64,000 bases of DNA, from the NCBI GenBank assembly GCA_905220665.1, contig CAJNAR010000144.1, forward strand, positions 620,001-684,000, in the 5' to 3' direction. Both the position numbers and the translations under genes were made by a program. A model generated the notes under the pieces. The model saw only the letters and a list, made by a program, of their open reading frames with translations. It did not search any database and was not told the origin of the DNA. Shown here piece after piece: positions 24,428 through 35,331 of the stretch. The stretch comes from Albugo candida. Its lineage: Eukaryota > Oomycota > Peronosporomycetes > Albuginales > Albuginaceae. The stretch's first letter is position 1. Each line of letters opens with the position of its first letter.

Positions 24428-25116
24428 TTATACATAAATATTGGAATACAGCACGACATGAAAGGTCGTGACTCTAGCTGTCGCAATCAGTCCACACAAA
24501 ATGCACTCTTACCTCCTTGCCCGTGATCACCTCAGAGTCTCGAATGTACTCCACAGCTTTAGTAAGCCTTCACTGTTTCTAAGATTGGTTCAGATACAAT
24601 AACTACAGGCACTAGGCTCGCGCATGGCACTTCCCGTGGAGAGTAAGTAGATGCGCAAATGGGGAACAAAATCAAAAGAATTATGGTAGATTTGAATAGG
24701 CAAACAAGTGTGTCTGTATGTCGATAATCCTTCAGCTTTTTGCATCCTTTTCGAGCTTATCATGTGACACTAAGATTTAAGTGGCAATGCTCCGAAAAGT
24801 AAGTCACTGTATATAGCGATATAGTAAGTGGGATCAGCACGATTGCGATCTAAAAAACATAATGATTGATGCGAGTGGAAAATTGTACTGAGAAGCTCAT
24901 ATTTGGCTATCTTATAATGCCTGCTACTGACATAATAAATTAAAGAATAGCGTCCCACCATTACTTTTTATCATTTGTGGTTTGAGCCTTCTTTCTACAG
25001 TCTACTTCTCGTCACAGCCTAATGGTGCGTATGACACAATGTCATCAGTATTATTTAAGCTACACAGTGAATTAATTGTTCAAGGTTTAGAGTAGGGCTC
25101 CAAAATTCTTCCCACG
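24428..25116. other. Intergenic stretch between EML-like gene and eIF1
   Basis: It contains the EML promoter side and eIF1 upstream DNA. A minus-strand frame at 24770-24961 shares a short motif with 34839-35027 (see findings). A tiny spliced frame starting at ATG 24625 is possible but unsupported. No recognised gene or RNA was seen. Confidence 0.4.
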
Positions 25117-25131
25117 ACTCATTCACATTTG
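25117..25131 (+). promoter_or_regulatory. Oomycete-type Inr/FPR-like core promoter of eIF1
   Basis: Sixteen bases before the eIF1 start codon the sequence ACTCATTCACATTTG resembles the oomycete initiator (TCAYTYY) followed by the flanking promoter region (MAWTTTNC); spacing is one base shorter than the usual composite. A similar TCATTTC lies 32 bases before the dynein ATG (43930-43936). Match by eye only. Confidence 0.4.
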
Positions 25132-25146
25132 TAACGAACTCTAGCG

Positions 25147-25534
25147 ATGGCTGTGAACGATATACAGAATTTGGTGTCTTATGGTACGATTATATTTCAT
25201 CAATGCTCATTTACATATCTATATCGTTCATGTAGACGCATTTGCTGACGCAGAAGATGTCTCCACCAGTAGTGGTGACAAAGTTCATGTGCGGGTACAG
25301 CAACGTAACGGACGGAAATGTCTGACAACTGTTCAAGGATTAGCTAGTGATTTGGATCTCCGTCGGATTCTGAAGGCATTTAAGCAGAACTTTAGCTGCA
25401 ATGGTGCGATAAGAAAGCATAAAAAGATGGGATTTATCATTCAGCTTTCTGGTGATCAACGGCTCAATATCAAAAGATTTGTGGTCGAAGAAGAAATTTG
25501 TGTTCCGTCGCAGATTGTAATGCATGGTTTTTAA
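25147..25534 (+). CDS. EIF1: Translation initiation factor eIF1 (SUI1)
   Basis: Exon 25147-25183 and exon 25236-25534 (52-base intron, phase 1) give 111 residues. The short first exon supplies the family N-terminus (M-x-x-x-D-IQNL-x-S-(Y/F)-D), and the splice restores D-A-FADA across the junction. The second exon carries the SUI1 core: RVQQRNGRKCLTTVQGL, KAFKQNFSCNGAI, QLSGDQRLNI and the terminal MHGF seen in nearly all eIF1 proteins. Length equals that of human eIF1 (113). It sits on the 40S subunit near the P site, enforces AUG selection and inhibits premature eIF5-dependent GTP hydrolysis. Cytosolic, single domain. Confidence 0.96.
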
Positions 25535-25726
25535 GGAAAATCTTCAAGCTTGAAATTCTTCGGATCGCTTTTGGGATTTTTTTATTGAATACAGCAAAAA
25601 AAATCAGTTTTCTTTAGTAATCATCATTCACGCGTTAGCAACATGAACCTAAGGAAGGAGCCAAAGCAAACAAGGAGGAGCTACCCATTTGTGTATGCTT
25701 TCCTTCTATGTGCGGTTCTAACCATC

Positions 25727-26338
25727 TTATAGATCATCCTCCCGCTTCGTCAAAAATTTATTTTTGAATGCCGGAAATGTCGCTAAAACAAATGGAAATC
25801 GAATGGTTTCGACAATTTCATTCAGAAGGAATGCGAAGGCAATGTTACCATGACTTGGATTCAAGTTCTCGATGTCGACATACCTATCTAATCCAATGGT
25901 TTGAATGAGCTGAATCGCGTCTGTGCCCGCTAGCCATCCATTCTCAATAGCAAAATAAATACCTGCCCCAGAGATAGCATACCAACCCGTCCAGTACGCT
26001 ACAAACGGCAAACCGTATTCCTTAATCAGTGTGAAGAACTTGCCCGGCTTCGCCTTTGACTTTTTCTTTAATTCTTCGACCTCTTTCCTTAACGCTACGT
26101 TTTCAGTGATGAGCTCTTTAATCGTTTTATGTTCGTTTTTCTGATCCGAATTTGTGGTCGAGAAGCTCGCGAAGGAAGAAGTCATCACTGCATGGTGTGT
26201 TTTCTTCGCGCATGTCCGGTAAGAAAGGGAGGGGAAATCCCGACGCGGGAAATTCTTCGCACTACGAGTGCTGAGAAGAAAGTCTAACGTTTGTCCTGCT
26301 CGAACACAAGTTCTTGGCAGCGCGAAATTGCACAGCAT
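25727..26338 (-). CDS. FAM210/DUF1279-type mitochondrial inner-membrane protein
   Basis: Single exon, 203 residues, ATG at 26338. The first 60 residues are rich in Arg, Ser and Thr with few acids, as expected for a mitochondrial presequence. A basic coiled-coil stretch (KTIKELITENVALRKEVEELKKK) precedes the DUF1279 domain (KPGKFFTLIKEYGLPFVAYWTG, YFAIENGW, then a second hydrophobic/amphipathic block ending in NEIVETIRFPFVL and FPAFKNKF). Human FAM210A/B share this layout and influence mitochondrial protein synthesis and respiration; the molecular activity is not settled. Convergent with eIF1, 192 bases between stops. Confidence 0.85.
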   Translation of the reverse strand: MLCNFALPRTCVRAGQTLDFLLSTRSAKNFPRRDFPSLSYRTCAKKTHHAVMTSSFASFSTTNSDQKNEHKTIKELITENVALRKEVEELKKKSKAKPGKFFTLIKEYGLPFVAYWTGWYAISGAGIYFAIENGWLAGTDAIQLIQTIGLDRYVDIENLNPSHGNIAFAFLLNEIVETIRFPFVLATFPAFKNKFLTKREDDL

Positions 26339-29300
26339 TTAGCTCGGGTCCAGAATTGGTGTCGTAACATTAAACTTCACTCGAGATCCTAGCGCAGCGT
26401 ACTGCTGTTTAAGCGCACTTAATGATGTTCGTTACACATCTCCGTGTGTGAGTCAAAATCAGCAAGGCTTGTCCAAATATCCAAGTCTAGACATCAGGGC
26501 TGGATTGATGGATCATCAGACATTATTAGAAGCACTGTGGAGGTCTCCATTACTACTCTCTCCTTGATGGTTTCGATTGTTCCTTCTGGTCTTATCGCAC
26601 GTGAAAGAGGGATTACGGATTTGAAAAGAATGATGTAGTGCCAACAGCGCATTCTCGAGTCTGAAGCAGGATATGGACACCATGTGCTATTGGTAAGAGG
26701 TTCTACCTACGGATTATTATTTTGATGCGTCTAAGCAATTTGGAAATCGATGTGGTACAAAAGCGAAGGATTCGTCGATGAAGTTCGCAATATACGTGGT
26801 GCATAGATACGCATGGTATCAAGTCAAAGGTTGCAATCACCTAAAATTTGCTGTCGATTTGTTTGCTTCGAATATTGATTACTAACTGGGTATTCTGAAT
26901 TTATCCATTTATTTGAAAGCCAGAATGTTTCAAGATGAGTTTTCTAGCTAGCGTCGTTTGTATCATTACAGAAAGATGACTTTGATGGGTACCGATCCTC
27001 GTTCATACGCTTGTACGTAGCTACAACACCAGATTCGATTCACTCTGACAGGCTTCATATTGGAATTTGGGCTCATATGAACCTTTCTTCGAGATGTGTA
27101 AACACCATGAGCTCCAACAAATATATACATTGAGACTTCTGCTCAACTTTTTCTGACCGTAGACAGCAACTCTGATTGGGCTATAATGCCAATAGGCCAA
27201 GTAAGAGTCGATACCTAAGACTTCGGCAGTCGTGTATTCAATGGTGGCCTGTTATTCATTGCGAACTTTACTGTCAGAGGCAGTATAGTGGTTTTACCTC
27301 CAGTCTTGCTGAACCAGTGCTCAACCTTTTAAAATGTTATATACAACAAGATCTGCACTTTGTTACTTAAGTGCAAGCTTTGAAGTGAAATTTGAAATTT
27401 TCACGAGCGCTTTCCTCCTCCTCAAGCAGTACATTGACATGGTGGAAGATATATTTCATTGCCAATGCAACGAGAACGTGATTCCTTGACTCATGGATTA
27501 TTCGCTACAAGCCAAGAAAGCGGCCGCATGAAGTAAAGCACCGACACCCCCACGCTTCTTTAGGGTTGTTAAAATCTGCCTACTTTGGGTGCTGTCAGGC
27601 TTGCTTGTATTTGTCTCATTACTAGGTACTGAGCCGTGATATAAAGAACGATTGAGAAGGATAATGTCCCGAAAATTTTTGGGAGACAAGCTTCACTTAC
27701 GTCGCATGAAGTGTCAATCTCTAAAATGAAATGGGTCAAGCAATAAGGCGTGTTACACAGTTAACGAGTTTTTACGACAAGATGATGGCACGAAACGAAT
27801 ATTAGACCAAACCGATAGCGCTCCGATGGCAAAGTGATTGCCACACAGTGCTTGGAAGCAAGATCACTCATTCTTTCCCGAAGCATTCAATAAAACGAAC
27901 AAAAGCAGCGATTATTTGGAGTAATGATGAAGCCAATGTACGTGTACAGATATATGAAACGGTGTGGTATCCATATCAAGAAGCTCAGAAACTGTTTGTT
28001 ATATGTGCGTGATGCAGGACACCGCTAAAAGCGTATCGAGCCGACGAAAGGTTTACATTCCATGAAGCACAAATTATCGGCTTAAGCATAAGAAAGATGT
28101 GGATCTTTCTCTTCAGTTTCAAGTGAGATCTTCGATTTGTATGTTTATTTAAGCACTGCTGACTCACATGGTACACTCTGTCACGTAGCCGGGAACGATA
28201 ATCGAATCATATCAAGTTTAGCAGCTCGCTACAGCGGACCCATCCAAATTCTTCTGGGATTTGACAGAGTTAGTCTCTATTGGCCTATCTTTTCAAATGG
28301 ATGGATACTTGATAGCTACGAGGTACATAATATCAACTGCAAATATGCGGAATGCTACGTATGACTTCCAGTCGGTGAATGATCTTCAACTTCTTTTGTG
28401 TCATATCGTTACATCTGCAAAAATTTTTGAAAATGCAATACTCCACAAGTACACTTTTCATTGAGTGCGGGGCGATATTTCCTTTGAGGTCAGTAGCACA
28501 TTGCGCAATCAATTTTTGAGATTTTTTGGAAAAGATTGTGGAATTGGCTCCAGGGATAATGATGTGGAGCACTATCAAAGTCATGGAATTACTCTTTGCA
28601 AGTGGTGTACTGCTTTTCTTGTGGAAGCGGGGATGTTAGGTTAATTTTGTTGGAACGAGTGCAAAAGCACCTAAATGTGGACTTAATGGATAGAAAGGAA
28701 GCCTCCTTTGATACTAGGATATACTTTATTTCAGCTTTGTACGTGGATTCTACTCGGCATGACCGAGGAAATATCTCAATCGAACCAATACACCAAGCGT
28801 TGCAAAATTTTCAGCGAGCTCAGGCATCTTTCAGCGCTATAAGTGGCTTGAGGAGTAAGGAAGTAGCGAGAGAGGTGGCTCATGTTCTGGTTTTAGCACT
28901 CGAGGGTTAGAGGCTTTCCGAGTGGTTGAGGAATGACAATGCAAGAGTCTATTCGCTGCTGTCTCTTGCCATTTCTATGCACGGACTTGTTCTGCAGCTT
29001 GATCAAGGCAGTATATTTAGAGCAATGTTTGCGTTTTAGGGCCGGCATCAGGATTAAAGATTCCTGTGATTGTTTTGCCGATAGGCACTGTCTATTTACA
29101 ATATACAACAATTACGCATTCGCACTATGAAAATATTCAATGTCGAAGTAAGAGGAATATCATACAGGTTCAACTTTATACACTTTTCTATTCACACCGA
29201 TGATATCTGAGATGGGTTGGTGGTTTACACACGTCTGGAAGAATAGTTTGACTGTCACAAGAATTTAGACTAGTCGCAAAAAGACAGGATTGACGCATAT

Positions 29301-30717
29301 TTGAGTTTTGGCATTTCCTTTTGTTACCGACAAAGCTGGGGATGGTAGGTTAGCGGTCATCTGGAAGAGACAGATAAATTGTGAGCAGTAACGCACAAAC
29401 TCACCTATAATCCTACTCGATCTCGCTACCTTTTACTCGTTCTTTACGTTCAGCTCCACATCACACCGTTTACAATGCAGCACGGCAGCTCAGCCGAGTA
29501 AAAACCAACTTTAAGTGAGGCACACTGAGATTGGCTGATTCGCTTAAAACATATACGTGATATATGCTCTCACCTTCGCCAAGAGCAACTGCAATTTGGT
29601 AGATCTACAAAACAATGTTAGACTCTGATGAATATACACAGAAATTGGCAAGTGAGGAACAATTTGACGGGGGTCATTTCCTACAGGAAAAAGCTCTACT
29701 GGATCTACCGAGTATTCTGTTCATATGCAAAAGCTGCGCATGAATTTCCTTGCCTCGATCATCACCGGAACAGGAATACTTACTAGTGCTCCAAGCACGG
29801 ATAAGTTTAGGTACTTCGATGCAATCTTAAAGTAAATTAAAATGATCGATCATTTTTGATCCTGGCAGCTACAACGTATCACGCACAACCAAAGAGATTT
29901 ATCCGAGATACAATAAAGCAAGATTTGTTTGCGGAAGTTTATACAAAATCATACGTTTCGCACTACCACGTCGCAAAAACCTGTCCTTCGAGAATTACAC
30001 AATTTTTCGGGATGCTCTATGTAATTATGGGAATAAAGACGGGGCAGCATTGCGCGTTTGCGCGTTTGTACTCGAAGGGAATCAGTGAGTTCATACAGTA
30101 CTGTACATAAATACCAAGTGGATGTGCCAGATACAGTCGATAGCTCCCGCTAGAGAAGAAATTACACTTTTAATTTCTAAGACTTGAAATCAAAATTGAC
30201 TACTTCTAGCAACCGATAATCGAGTGCTGGGACCGCCCTTGTTTCATAAGTGCCCTTAACCCCTACAAGTCAAAAAGCTAAGAGTTTGTGGTTGACGTAT
30301 AGAAAAGGCTACCAAATTATAGCACACTAGAATCGATTATATATTCGTGTCGCTGAAGACGGGCGATCGAAGAACCGACATCATTCTCTCTGTCAGGGAT
30401 GAAGTCCCGCATCGCAATCAGTTGATAAAATCTACTCACCGCTTGTGGCTCAATCAGCAGCCGCCGAACGAACCTAACAGCAGCAGCTATACCTTGAAAG
30501 CCTTGGCGATCGAAAGCGAACCTAACACCACCTCTCCTACGATGTCTTTCTTTGCTCAAGCAATTGGTAGGCCCAGATTTTGTAGAAAAATGCTAGCTAG
30601 TAAACTTCCCAAGTACGGATTTTTCGTAAATTAATCTTCAACGTTCTGCACATAAAGTCGCAAGACCGGCTATGTAACTTTTCGTCAATATAGCATTTTC
30701 TGCTGCTTTCGAACGGT
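26339..30717. other. 4.4-kb gene-poor island, no supported gene
   Basis: The longest gene-free stretch of the window. Only short open frames occur (up to about 104 codons, e.g. 28596-28910 and 29856-30110 on +). Several of them open with TTG or GTG rather than ATG, and none has a recognisable domain. A tRNA-Ser/Leu-like D-arm at 28908-28931 lacks the rest of a tRNA. Base composition is AT-rich and similar to other intergenic DNA here. No terminal repeats, reverse transcriptase or transposase motifs were seen. Given the two decayed genes nearby, this could be old degenerated coding DNA. Confidence 0.45.
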
Positions 30718-31155
30718 ATGAAAGACTGGCAAAACTCATCCGATGCTGACCCATCTAGCAAGAATTTGAATACGCTCCATCTTACAGTCATGCTGTAAAC
30801 TTGCAAAATCGTCTGTGTGAAATGACAGCTTGTCCTTGTTGCCTCCGCCACCTCCGAAAAACTACGGTGGACCGAATGATAACGTTTGCGTCAAAGGATG
30901 TAAGATCTCAAAGGTCACGACAAGAGGAGCAGTCAGATAAGACGCCAGCGAGCACTACGCAATATCAGGAAAACATGGTCGCGAAATTAAGGTATTTGTT
31001 CAAAAGGCCTGCAAATCGACGATGTTTAGGAAGAAACGAAGATAGAGTGCAAGGGCCCTTCGCAGGAAATGGAAATAAAGCTGGACGCTCTCTTTGCAAT
31101 GGCATCCATTCTGATCGATGACTTTTCTCTCGTTACTGCACCAAGCAATGAATAA
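30718..31155 (+). CDS. Candidate four-exon small protein, unknown
   Basis: Exons 30718-30794, 30829-30899, 30942-30991 and 31030-31155 join in phase to 107 residues with introns of 34, 42 and 38 bases, all GT-AG. The coding look comes from a proline run (LLPPPPPKNYGG) in exon 2 and an amphipathic helix in the last exon (EMEIKLDALFAMASIL) that ends in a clean stop. I recognise no family. The model was built by eye from phase compatibility, so it could be wrong in any exon, and the proline run alone could be chance. Confidence 0.33.
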
Positions 31156-31765
31156 AGCGTTACAAAGCCGTACGCACGAGTCACGATGTACTATCAAACT
31201 TACTTCCAGCAAACCAGCTGCTTCGTGGAGCACGTTTGGATTCACTAATTATCGAGCATAATCGGTCTGGATGAAAGTTTTGATCATAATCAAGCCTGGA
31301 CCAGAGGTAGAAACCGTAAATGTAGTAGGGGTCTGATGAGCTGAGCGCGACTATACTGCGTTTCTAAACGAGAAAGACTGCAAGGAATATCAGTATACGC
31401 ATTCCGTATTCTCATTGTTTATGATTTTATCAAGTCATAAACATAAAAGGCATCAGTATCGGATATTTTGTCCAATGAGAGCGTTAACAACGACGATTCA
31501 TGACCTCTTGTGCGCTGGAATGACCTCAGACTTCTGAGCACATTTTGATGCAGAACTCGAATTCTACAAACTTGATAAATTAAGGAGTTTCCATTGGCCA
31601 TATGCATGCAATAGCGTACTTTAACATGCTTCAGCTTCCTTCAAATTTTATAAATAATCGAATGTTCGATATAGAATGTCAAACGTTGGATGCGTCCAGT
31701 TCTGCTTTTTTGATCAGCTTTACTAATTGCTGGTCATTTTCGCACATTCACCATCAAGCACCTAG
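31156..31765. other. Intergenic stretch, no gene seen
   Basis: Between the candidate small gene and the secreted-protein gene. A minus-strand frame at 31419-31607 looks weakly coding but has no recognisable family. Confidence 0.35.
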
Positions 31766-32491
31766 ATGCCTCGAACACTAGCAATATTACTGAGCCTTAT
31801 TTGCGCAAACGCGAAACCTCAATCCCGGATTCTTGGGACTGGCTCTAGCAAAGCCTTAGATTCTCAGAACGTCAAGTGTGGTGACGATTCATTCGATTGT
31901 ATTGCTTTGAGATGGAAAGAGCGTTGTTCTCAATCAGTAAATGAAGAAGAATGCGGGAAGATCATAAGTATACTCGAATCGATGGCAAAAATATTGGCAG
32001 AACTGTATAAACAATTCAGACCTACCGCTCAAGCAATGCAACATACCCGTTCCCTGGCTAATGACGTCACGGATGTGACTCAAATAAATAAGGAATTATG
32101 TGCATGCCTCCAAGAACCTGCTCCCGAGGTGCCGAAGGATAGCTTCTATGTGAAAGCTCGTGATACCATTTCTTCTTCTTTGGAAAGTATTCAAGGTGTA
32201 CTATCGAAATTTACAACCATCGTGCGGGATAATGAACCTAGTTTGGATACAATACGTTTCTTTGCAACTATGTGTGCGGGCCTGAATGCAATCGTAGGTG
32301 AATCTCCCGACTCTGTCATGGCTGCTATTCGAAAAATAGCTGTAATATCCATCAAGTCAAACGTTCAGGGTTATATACTCGCCTTTATGATTGATCCACT
32401 CTTCAGATACTTGGACAAGCTCGATGAGCGTCAACGACACGCAGATGCTTTCGTAAGAACAGGACATCGACGCTCACTGGTCATTACATGA
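31766..32491 (+). CDS. Candidate secreted cysteine-containing protein
   Basis: Single exon, 241 residues. Residues 1-16 (MPRTLAILLSLICANA) form a good signal peptide: positive residue, hydrophobic core, A-x-A before a likely cut at Ala16/Lys17. The mature part has seven cysteines (38, 45, 54, 63, 112, 114, 170), mostly in the first 100 residues, and a helix-rich C-terminal half. There is no later strong membrane segment, no ER-retention tail and no RXLR-dEER or CHXC motif. I recognise no family. In an oomycete parasite such small secreted proteins flanked by long intergenic DNA are effector candidates, but that is inference from context. Confidence 0.68.
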   Translation: MPRTLAILLSLICANAKPQSRILGTGSSKALDSQNVKCGDDSFDCIALRWKERCSQSVNEEECGKIISILESMAKILAELYKQFRPTAQAMQHTRSLANDVTDVTQINKELCACLQEPAPEVPKDSFYVKARDTISSSLESIQGVLSKFTTIVRDNEPSLDTIRFFATMCAGLNAIVGESPDSVMAAIRKIAVISIKSNVQGYILAFMIDPLFRYLDKLDERQRHADAFVRTGHRRSLVIT

Positions 32492-32604
32492 AGACTAGAA
32501 AGCACACATCAGATGGATTCGGTCAGACCACATAACCTGCAAAAAAAATCGCTTTTATGCGCCGAACTCGCCCTCGTTGCTAGTCTTTCTCTATTTCTTT
32601 CGCA

Positions 32605-32832
32605 TCCAGCACTAGTATTCATGATCGATGTCAAAGTTATAGTATTTGACAGGATCTTGCTGCCTAAACCATAGCTCTGCTATCGTAAGCTGATCTTGCA
32701 TTGACTGAATCCTTCCATCCAGCCGTCTCATTTGTATCTAACTCATGGCATTATCTACAAGTCCAACATTTCAGATTCTTGCGTTTAGCATTGTGTGCCG
32801 TTCGTTGTCGTTCCATCAAATGTTCTGTTGGA
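32605..32832 (-). pseudogene. bZIP-like or coiled-coil gene fragment
   Basis: Reading the minus strand, 32736 to about 32610 encodes MRRLDGRIQSMQDQLTIAEL followed by WFRQQDPVKYYNF and a stop. This has clear heptad spacing. Just upstream, in another frame, comes a basic run (MERQRTAHNAKRKNLK). A basic region followed by heptads is the order of a bZIP domain, but the two parts are out of frame and only a 21-base GT-AG segment lies between them, too short for an intron. I read it as a decayed fragment; a real short gene with different exons cannot be excluded. Confidence 0.28.
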
Positions 32833-32966
32833 TAGGTCCGTGGGAGGTGTGGTGAGTTTACTAAAGTCGTCTTGCCTGTAGTTCGTTCTTTCTATGCAAG
32901 AAGGACGAAAACCGTGAAGTTACATGCTCTGTCTTGTTTCGCCGTCAAAATCATTTGTCCAATGAC

Positions 32967-33013
32967 CTTTTTTATTTTTTTATTTCTTTTTTATATTTTT
33001 TTTCTTAAAAAAA
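32967..33013. repeat. T-rich low-complexity tract
   Basis: Runs of 5 to 8 T separated by single A or C, followed by AAAAAAA. A simple low-complexity tract at the edge of the LRR pseudogene. Confidence 0.8.
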
Positions 33014-33027
33014 TTACTATAAACTGA

Positions 33028-34415
33028 GCTGATATTCCGTTTGAGTCAACTAGAAATGTGAACCGATTCCTTGGAAATATTTCAGATACTCATCCAACGT
33101 CGTCTCATTTTCAGCCTAGGAGAAAGCAGAGGCAGAAGTTCGAATTGGAAAAAGATGTCGATGATCCTTCCTTTTTGAAAGAAGTAGAAGATAAACTGCA
33201 GCGGCCGGTGAAAACTCTCAATAAAAAGTTTCTCGTTTTATCGACGAAACAGATAAATTACCTATCGTATCGACTGCATGCTGTCTTGCAGCCAAACCGG
33301 AGTCCAGAGACTCAATTGATAGAAACGTGGGCTATCCAGTCTCAGTATCGTATCGAAATTGATTACGAATGTGCATAATCAGCCGTTACAGCGTCATCAA
33401 ACTGCTCACGTTACTGTTCTCAAGCTGTTCACGATATTAGATGAAGTCAAATGCCTCCATATCATCAACCACAAATCGAAGTGATCGAAGCAGCGGATCT
33501 GGAGATTTTTCATCACTTGATGCGATAGAAATACGGAAAATGCACGCAAAGGTATTGAGCCATTTGTATCTTTTTGCGCAAACAGTAAGAAGCTATGTGT
33601 AGAACAAATCCAAATGAAATGCCTGCGCCAAGTCCCTTTCACTAAATGGGAAAGCAGAGACTGGAAAGCTCTGAATGCACTAACGATCTGGAGCTGCGAC
33701 GAATTCGGTATTATCGATGCATCTATCAATTCGCTCAAGGCTATTACAAGTATCGATTTTGGATGGAATCGTAACACTTCAATCTCAAGTTTTTTGGAGG
33801 CCTCGGGTTTGAAGCATTTTTGCTTCAGTCATAATCAGCTATCTGCAATATCAGCAATGAATACGCTCACACAGTTAAAGACCTTGAATCTTCTAATAAA
33901 ACACTTACACGACGACCTCATCACAAATAGAAATGCTTTTCTAGTTGAGCGATCGCATGGAGCTCGACTGTAAACGTTATAGTTTTACTGGGAAAAAAAC
34001 TGATAAGTGTCGAAACTCAAGTCAATCATACAGGACGACTTGGATAATGGTATAGAGTCTGATAGCACTGCAGTGGGACCTGAATCGGGCAGTAAAAAGA
34101 CATTCAAAGTTGCTTGGAGTACCCTGCTTTGGAGGTCACATCATCTTCAAATCGCAAAGTTGATGATTAATGTACCGACATATGCAACCCAGGCTTTTGT
34201 ACAGACACAAATATTCTTTCATCCTCGATTCCGTTAAAACCAAATTGACACTTCACGATGCCCAGGGACAGGTCTTCGATCCGAGTCAAATTGTTTACAC
34301 TCTGTACCAGTATATTGAGGCTTCGAGGTGGCTGAAGGTGGGTGCTGCGGCTTTTGATCAGCGACTTGAGAACGAACTGGTATTGGATGCTGCTAAGGTT
34401 ACGTACTCGATCTAA
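33028..34415 (+). pseudogene. Decayed leucine-rich-repeat protein gene
   Basis: Coding-like sequence continues for 1.4 kb but changes frame several times without intron-sized gaps. The pieces in order are: KFELEKDVDDPSFLKEVEDK to RIEIDYE (stop at 33378); HVTVLKLFTILDEV in a second frame; QPQIEVIEAADLEIFHHL in a third; IEIRKMHAKVLSHLYLFAQT; then an LRR block (ALNALTIWSCDEFGIIDASI, FLEASGLKHF, LKTLNL, 33614-33973). Further coding-like pieces run to 34415. The first piece has no ATG: it opens after a TGA at 33025. The LRR part recalls STK11IP/nischarin-type proteins, but the identity is uncertain. Multiple frameshifts without splice sites indicate a pseudogene. Confidence 0.55.
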
Positions 34416-35331
34416 GTCTCAGTAAAATTTACGTTCTTAGGTATATCATAATATTGCGATGTCAATGTCAGACAACAATTTGTTGCAATTTTATTATCCG
34501 AGAATCTGTTCTAAATTGTAGACAATCGGCAAACATAGCTTTCTGATTATATCGCAGAATCGGAAAGGATCTATTGTGCTGAAATATCCGAATATTGAGC
34601 AGTAAGCCTAAATTCAATAGAAGTATCAAATATGACATTATATTCCAAGCGAAACGCGAACGACTCGTAGTCAAGATTTCTATGAGCCTTCTCAGTCAAT
34701 CATGTGATTTAGGATGTTGCTCTTATTTACCATGCTTGATCCAAGCGGAAAATATGGACTCAGTCCTGATAAAATTATCCTAATCCTCACAATAACGGTC
34801 CTGATGCAATGTAAAATGCTCAATGTACATACGTGAGCTCAGAAATAGAGTAAAAGCGATCCAGCGTGCACCGAATCATCGAGCACATCAAGCTGACTGC
34901 TGATCTCATCGATCGCTATCTTATAATGGCGCAAACTGATACAATGAACTTTCGAGGATGGCGCTAACCATAATCGGCGAGATATAATTCCTTGTGCATC
35001 AACCGCATCGAGGCTTCTACAAGCCATAAGGAGTACAGATGTTAGAAAACGACATAGGCAGTGCGCTCAATTCCAAGCCTATAACTATAACCGTCACGTA
35101 AATGACACAAATCATCTCATAAAAACCCTTGACCTATTATATACCACAGACTTTATCTGTAAAAATCTATTAGAAAGCCAGTGCCAGGAGAAAGTCAGAA
35201 TAATACGCTGACCGAAGACTTTACTGGGGACGAGGGAGAGAAGAAGGGAGTCTGCAAGGACAACACTCTACTCGAACTGATCACTTATCATTTGAGAAAG
35301 AAGACATTACTTTGATACATTAGTACTCAGA
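34416..35331. other. Intergenic stretch before the FYVE giant
   Basis: No supported gene. A minus-strand frame at 34839-35027 looks partly coding and shares a motif with 24770-24961 (see findings). The last 100 bases should hold the promoter of the downstream gene. Confidence 0.4.

Larger units (their letters stand above)
32492..33027. other. Intergenic stretch with T-rich tract and a bZIP-like fragment
   Basis: Holds the low-complexity tract at 32967-33013 and a minus-strand coding-like fragment annotated separately. No complete gene seen. Confidence 0.4.

Noticed and set aside
24475..24625. Small two-exon minus-strand frame (MREPSAS spliced to VEYIRDSEV) upstream of the EML-like gene
   Set aside because: Splices in phase but gives only about 33 residues, cannot be joined to the EML reading frame, and matches no family. 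At most a leader ORF.
28569..28625. Signal-peptide-like start MELLFASGVLLFLW on plus strand
   Set aside because: Frame stops after 18 codons and no in-phase intron to a continuing exon was found.
28908..28931. tRNA-Ser/Leu-like D-arm (TCCGAGTGGTTGAGG)
   Set aside because: No matching acceptor stem, anticodon stem or T-arm (GGTTCGA-type) follows within 90 bases, so it is not a functional tRNA.
30542..30634. 30-codon frame MSFFAQAIGRPRF on plus strand
   Set aside because: Too short, with no family resemblance and no supported exons on either side.
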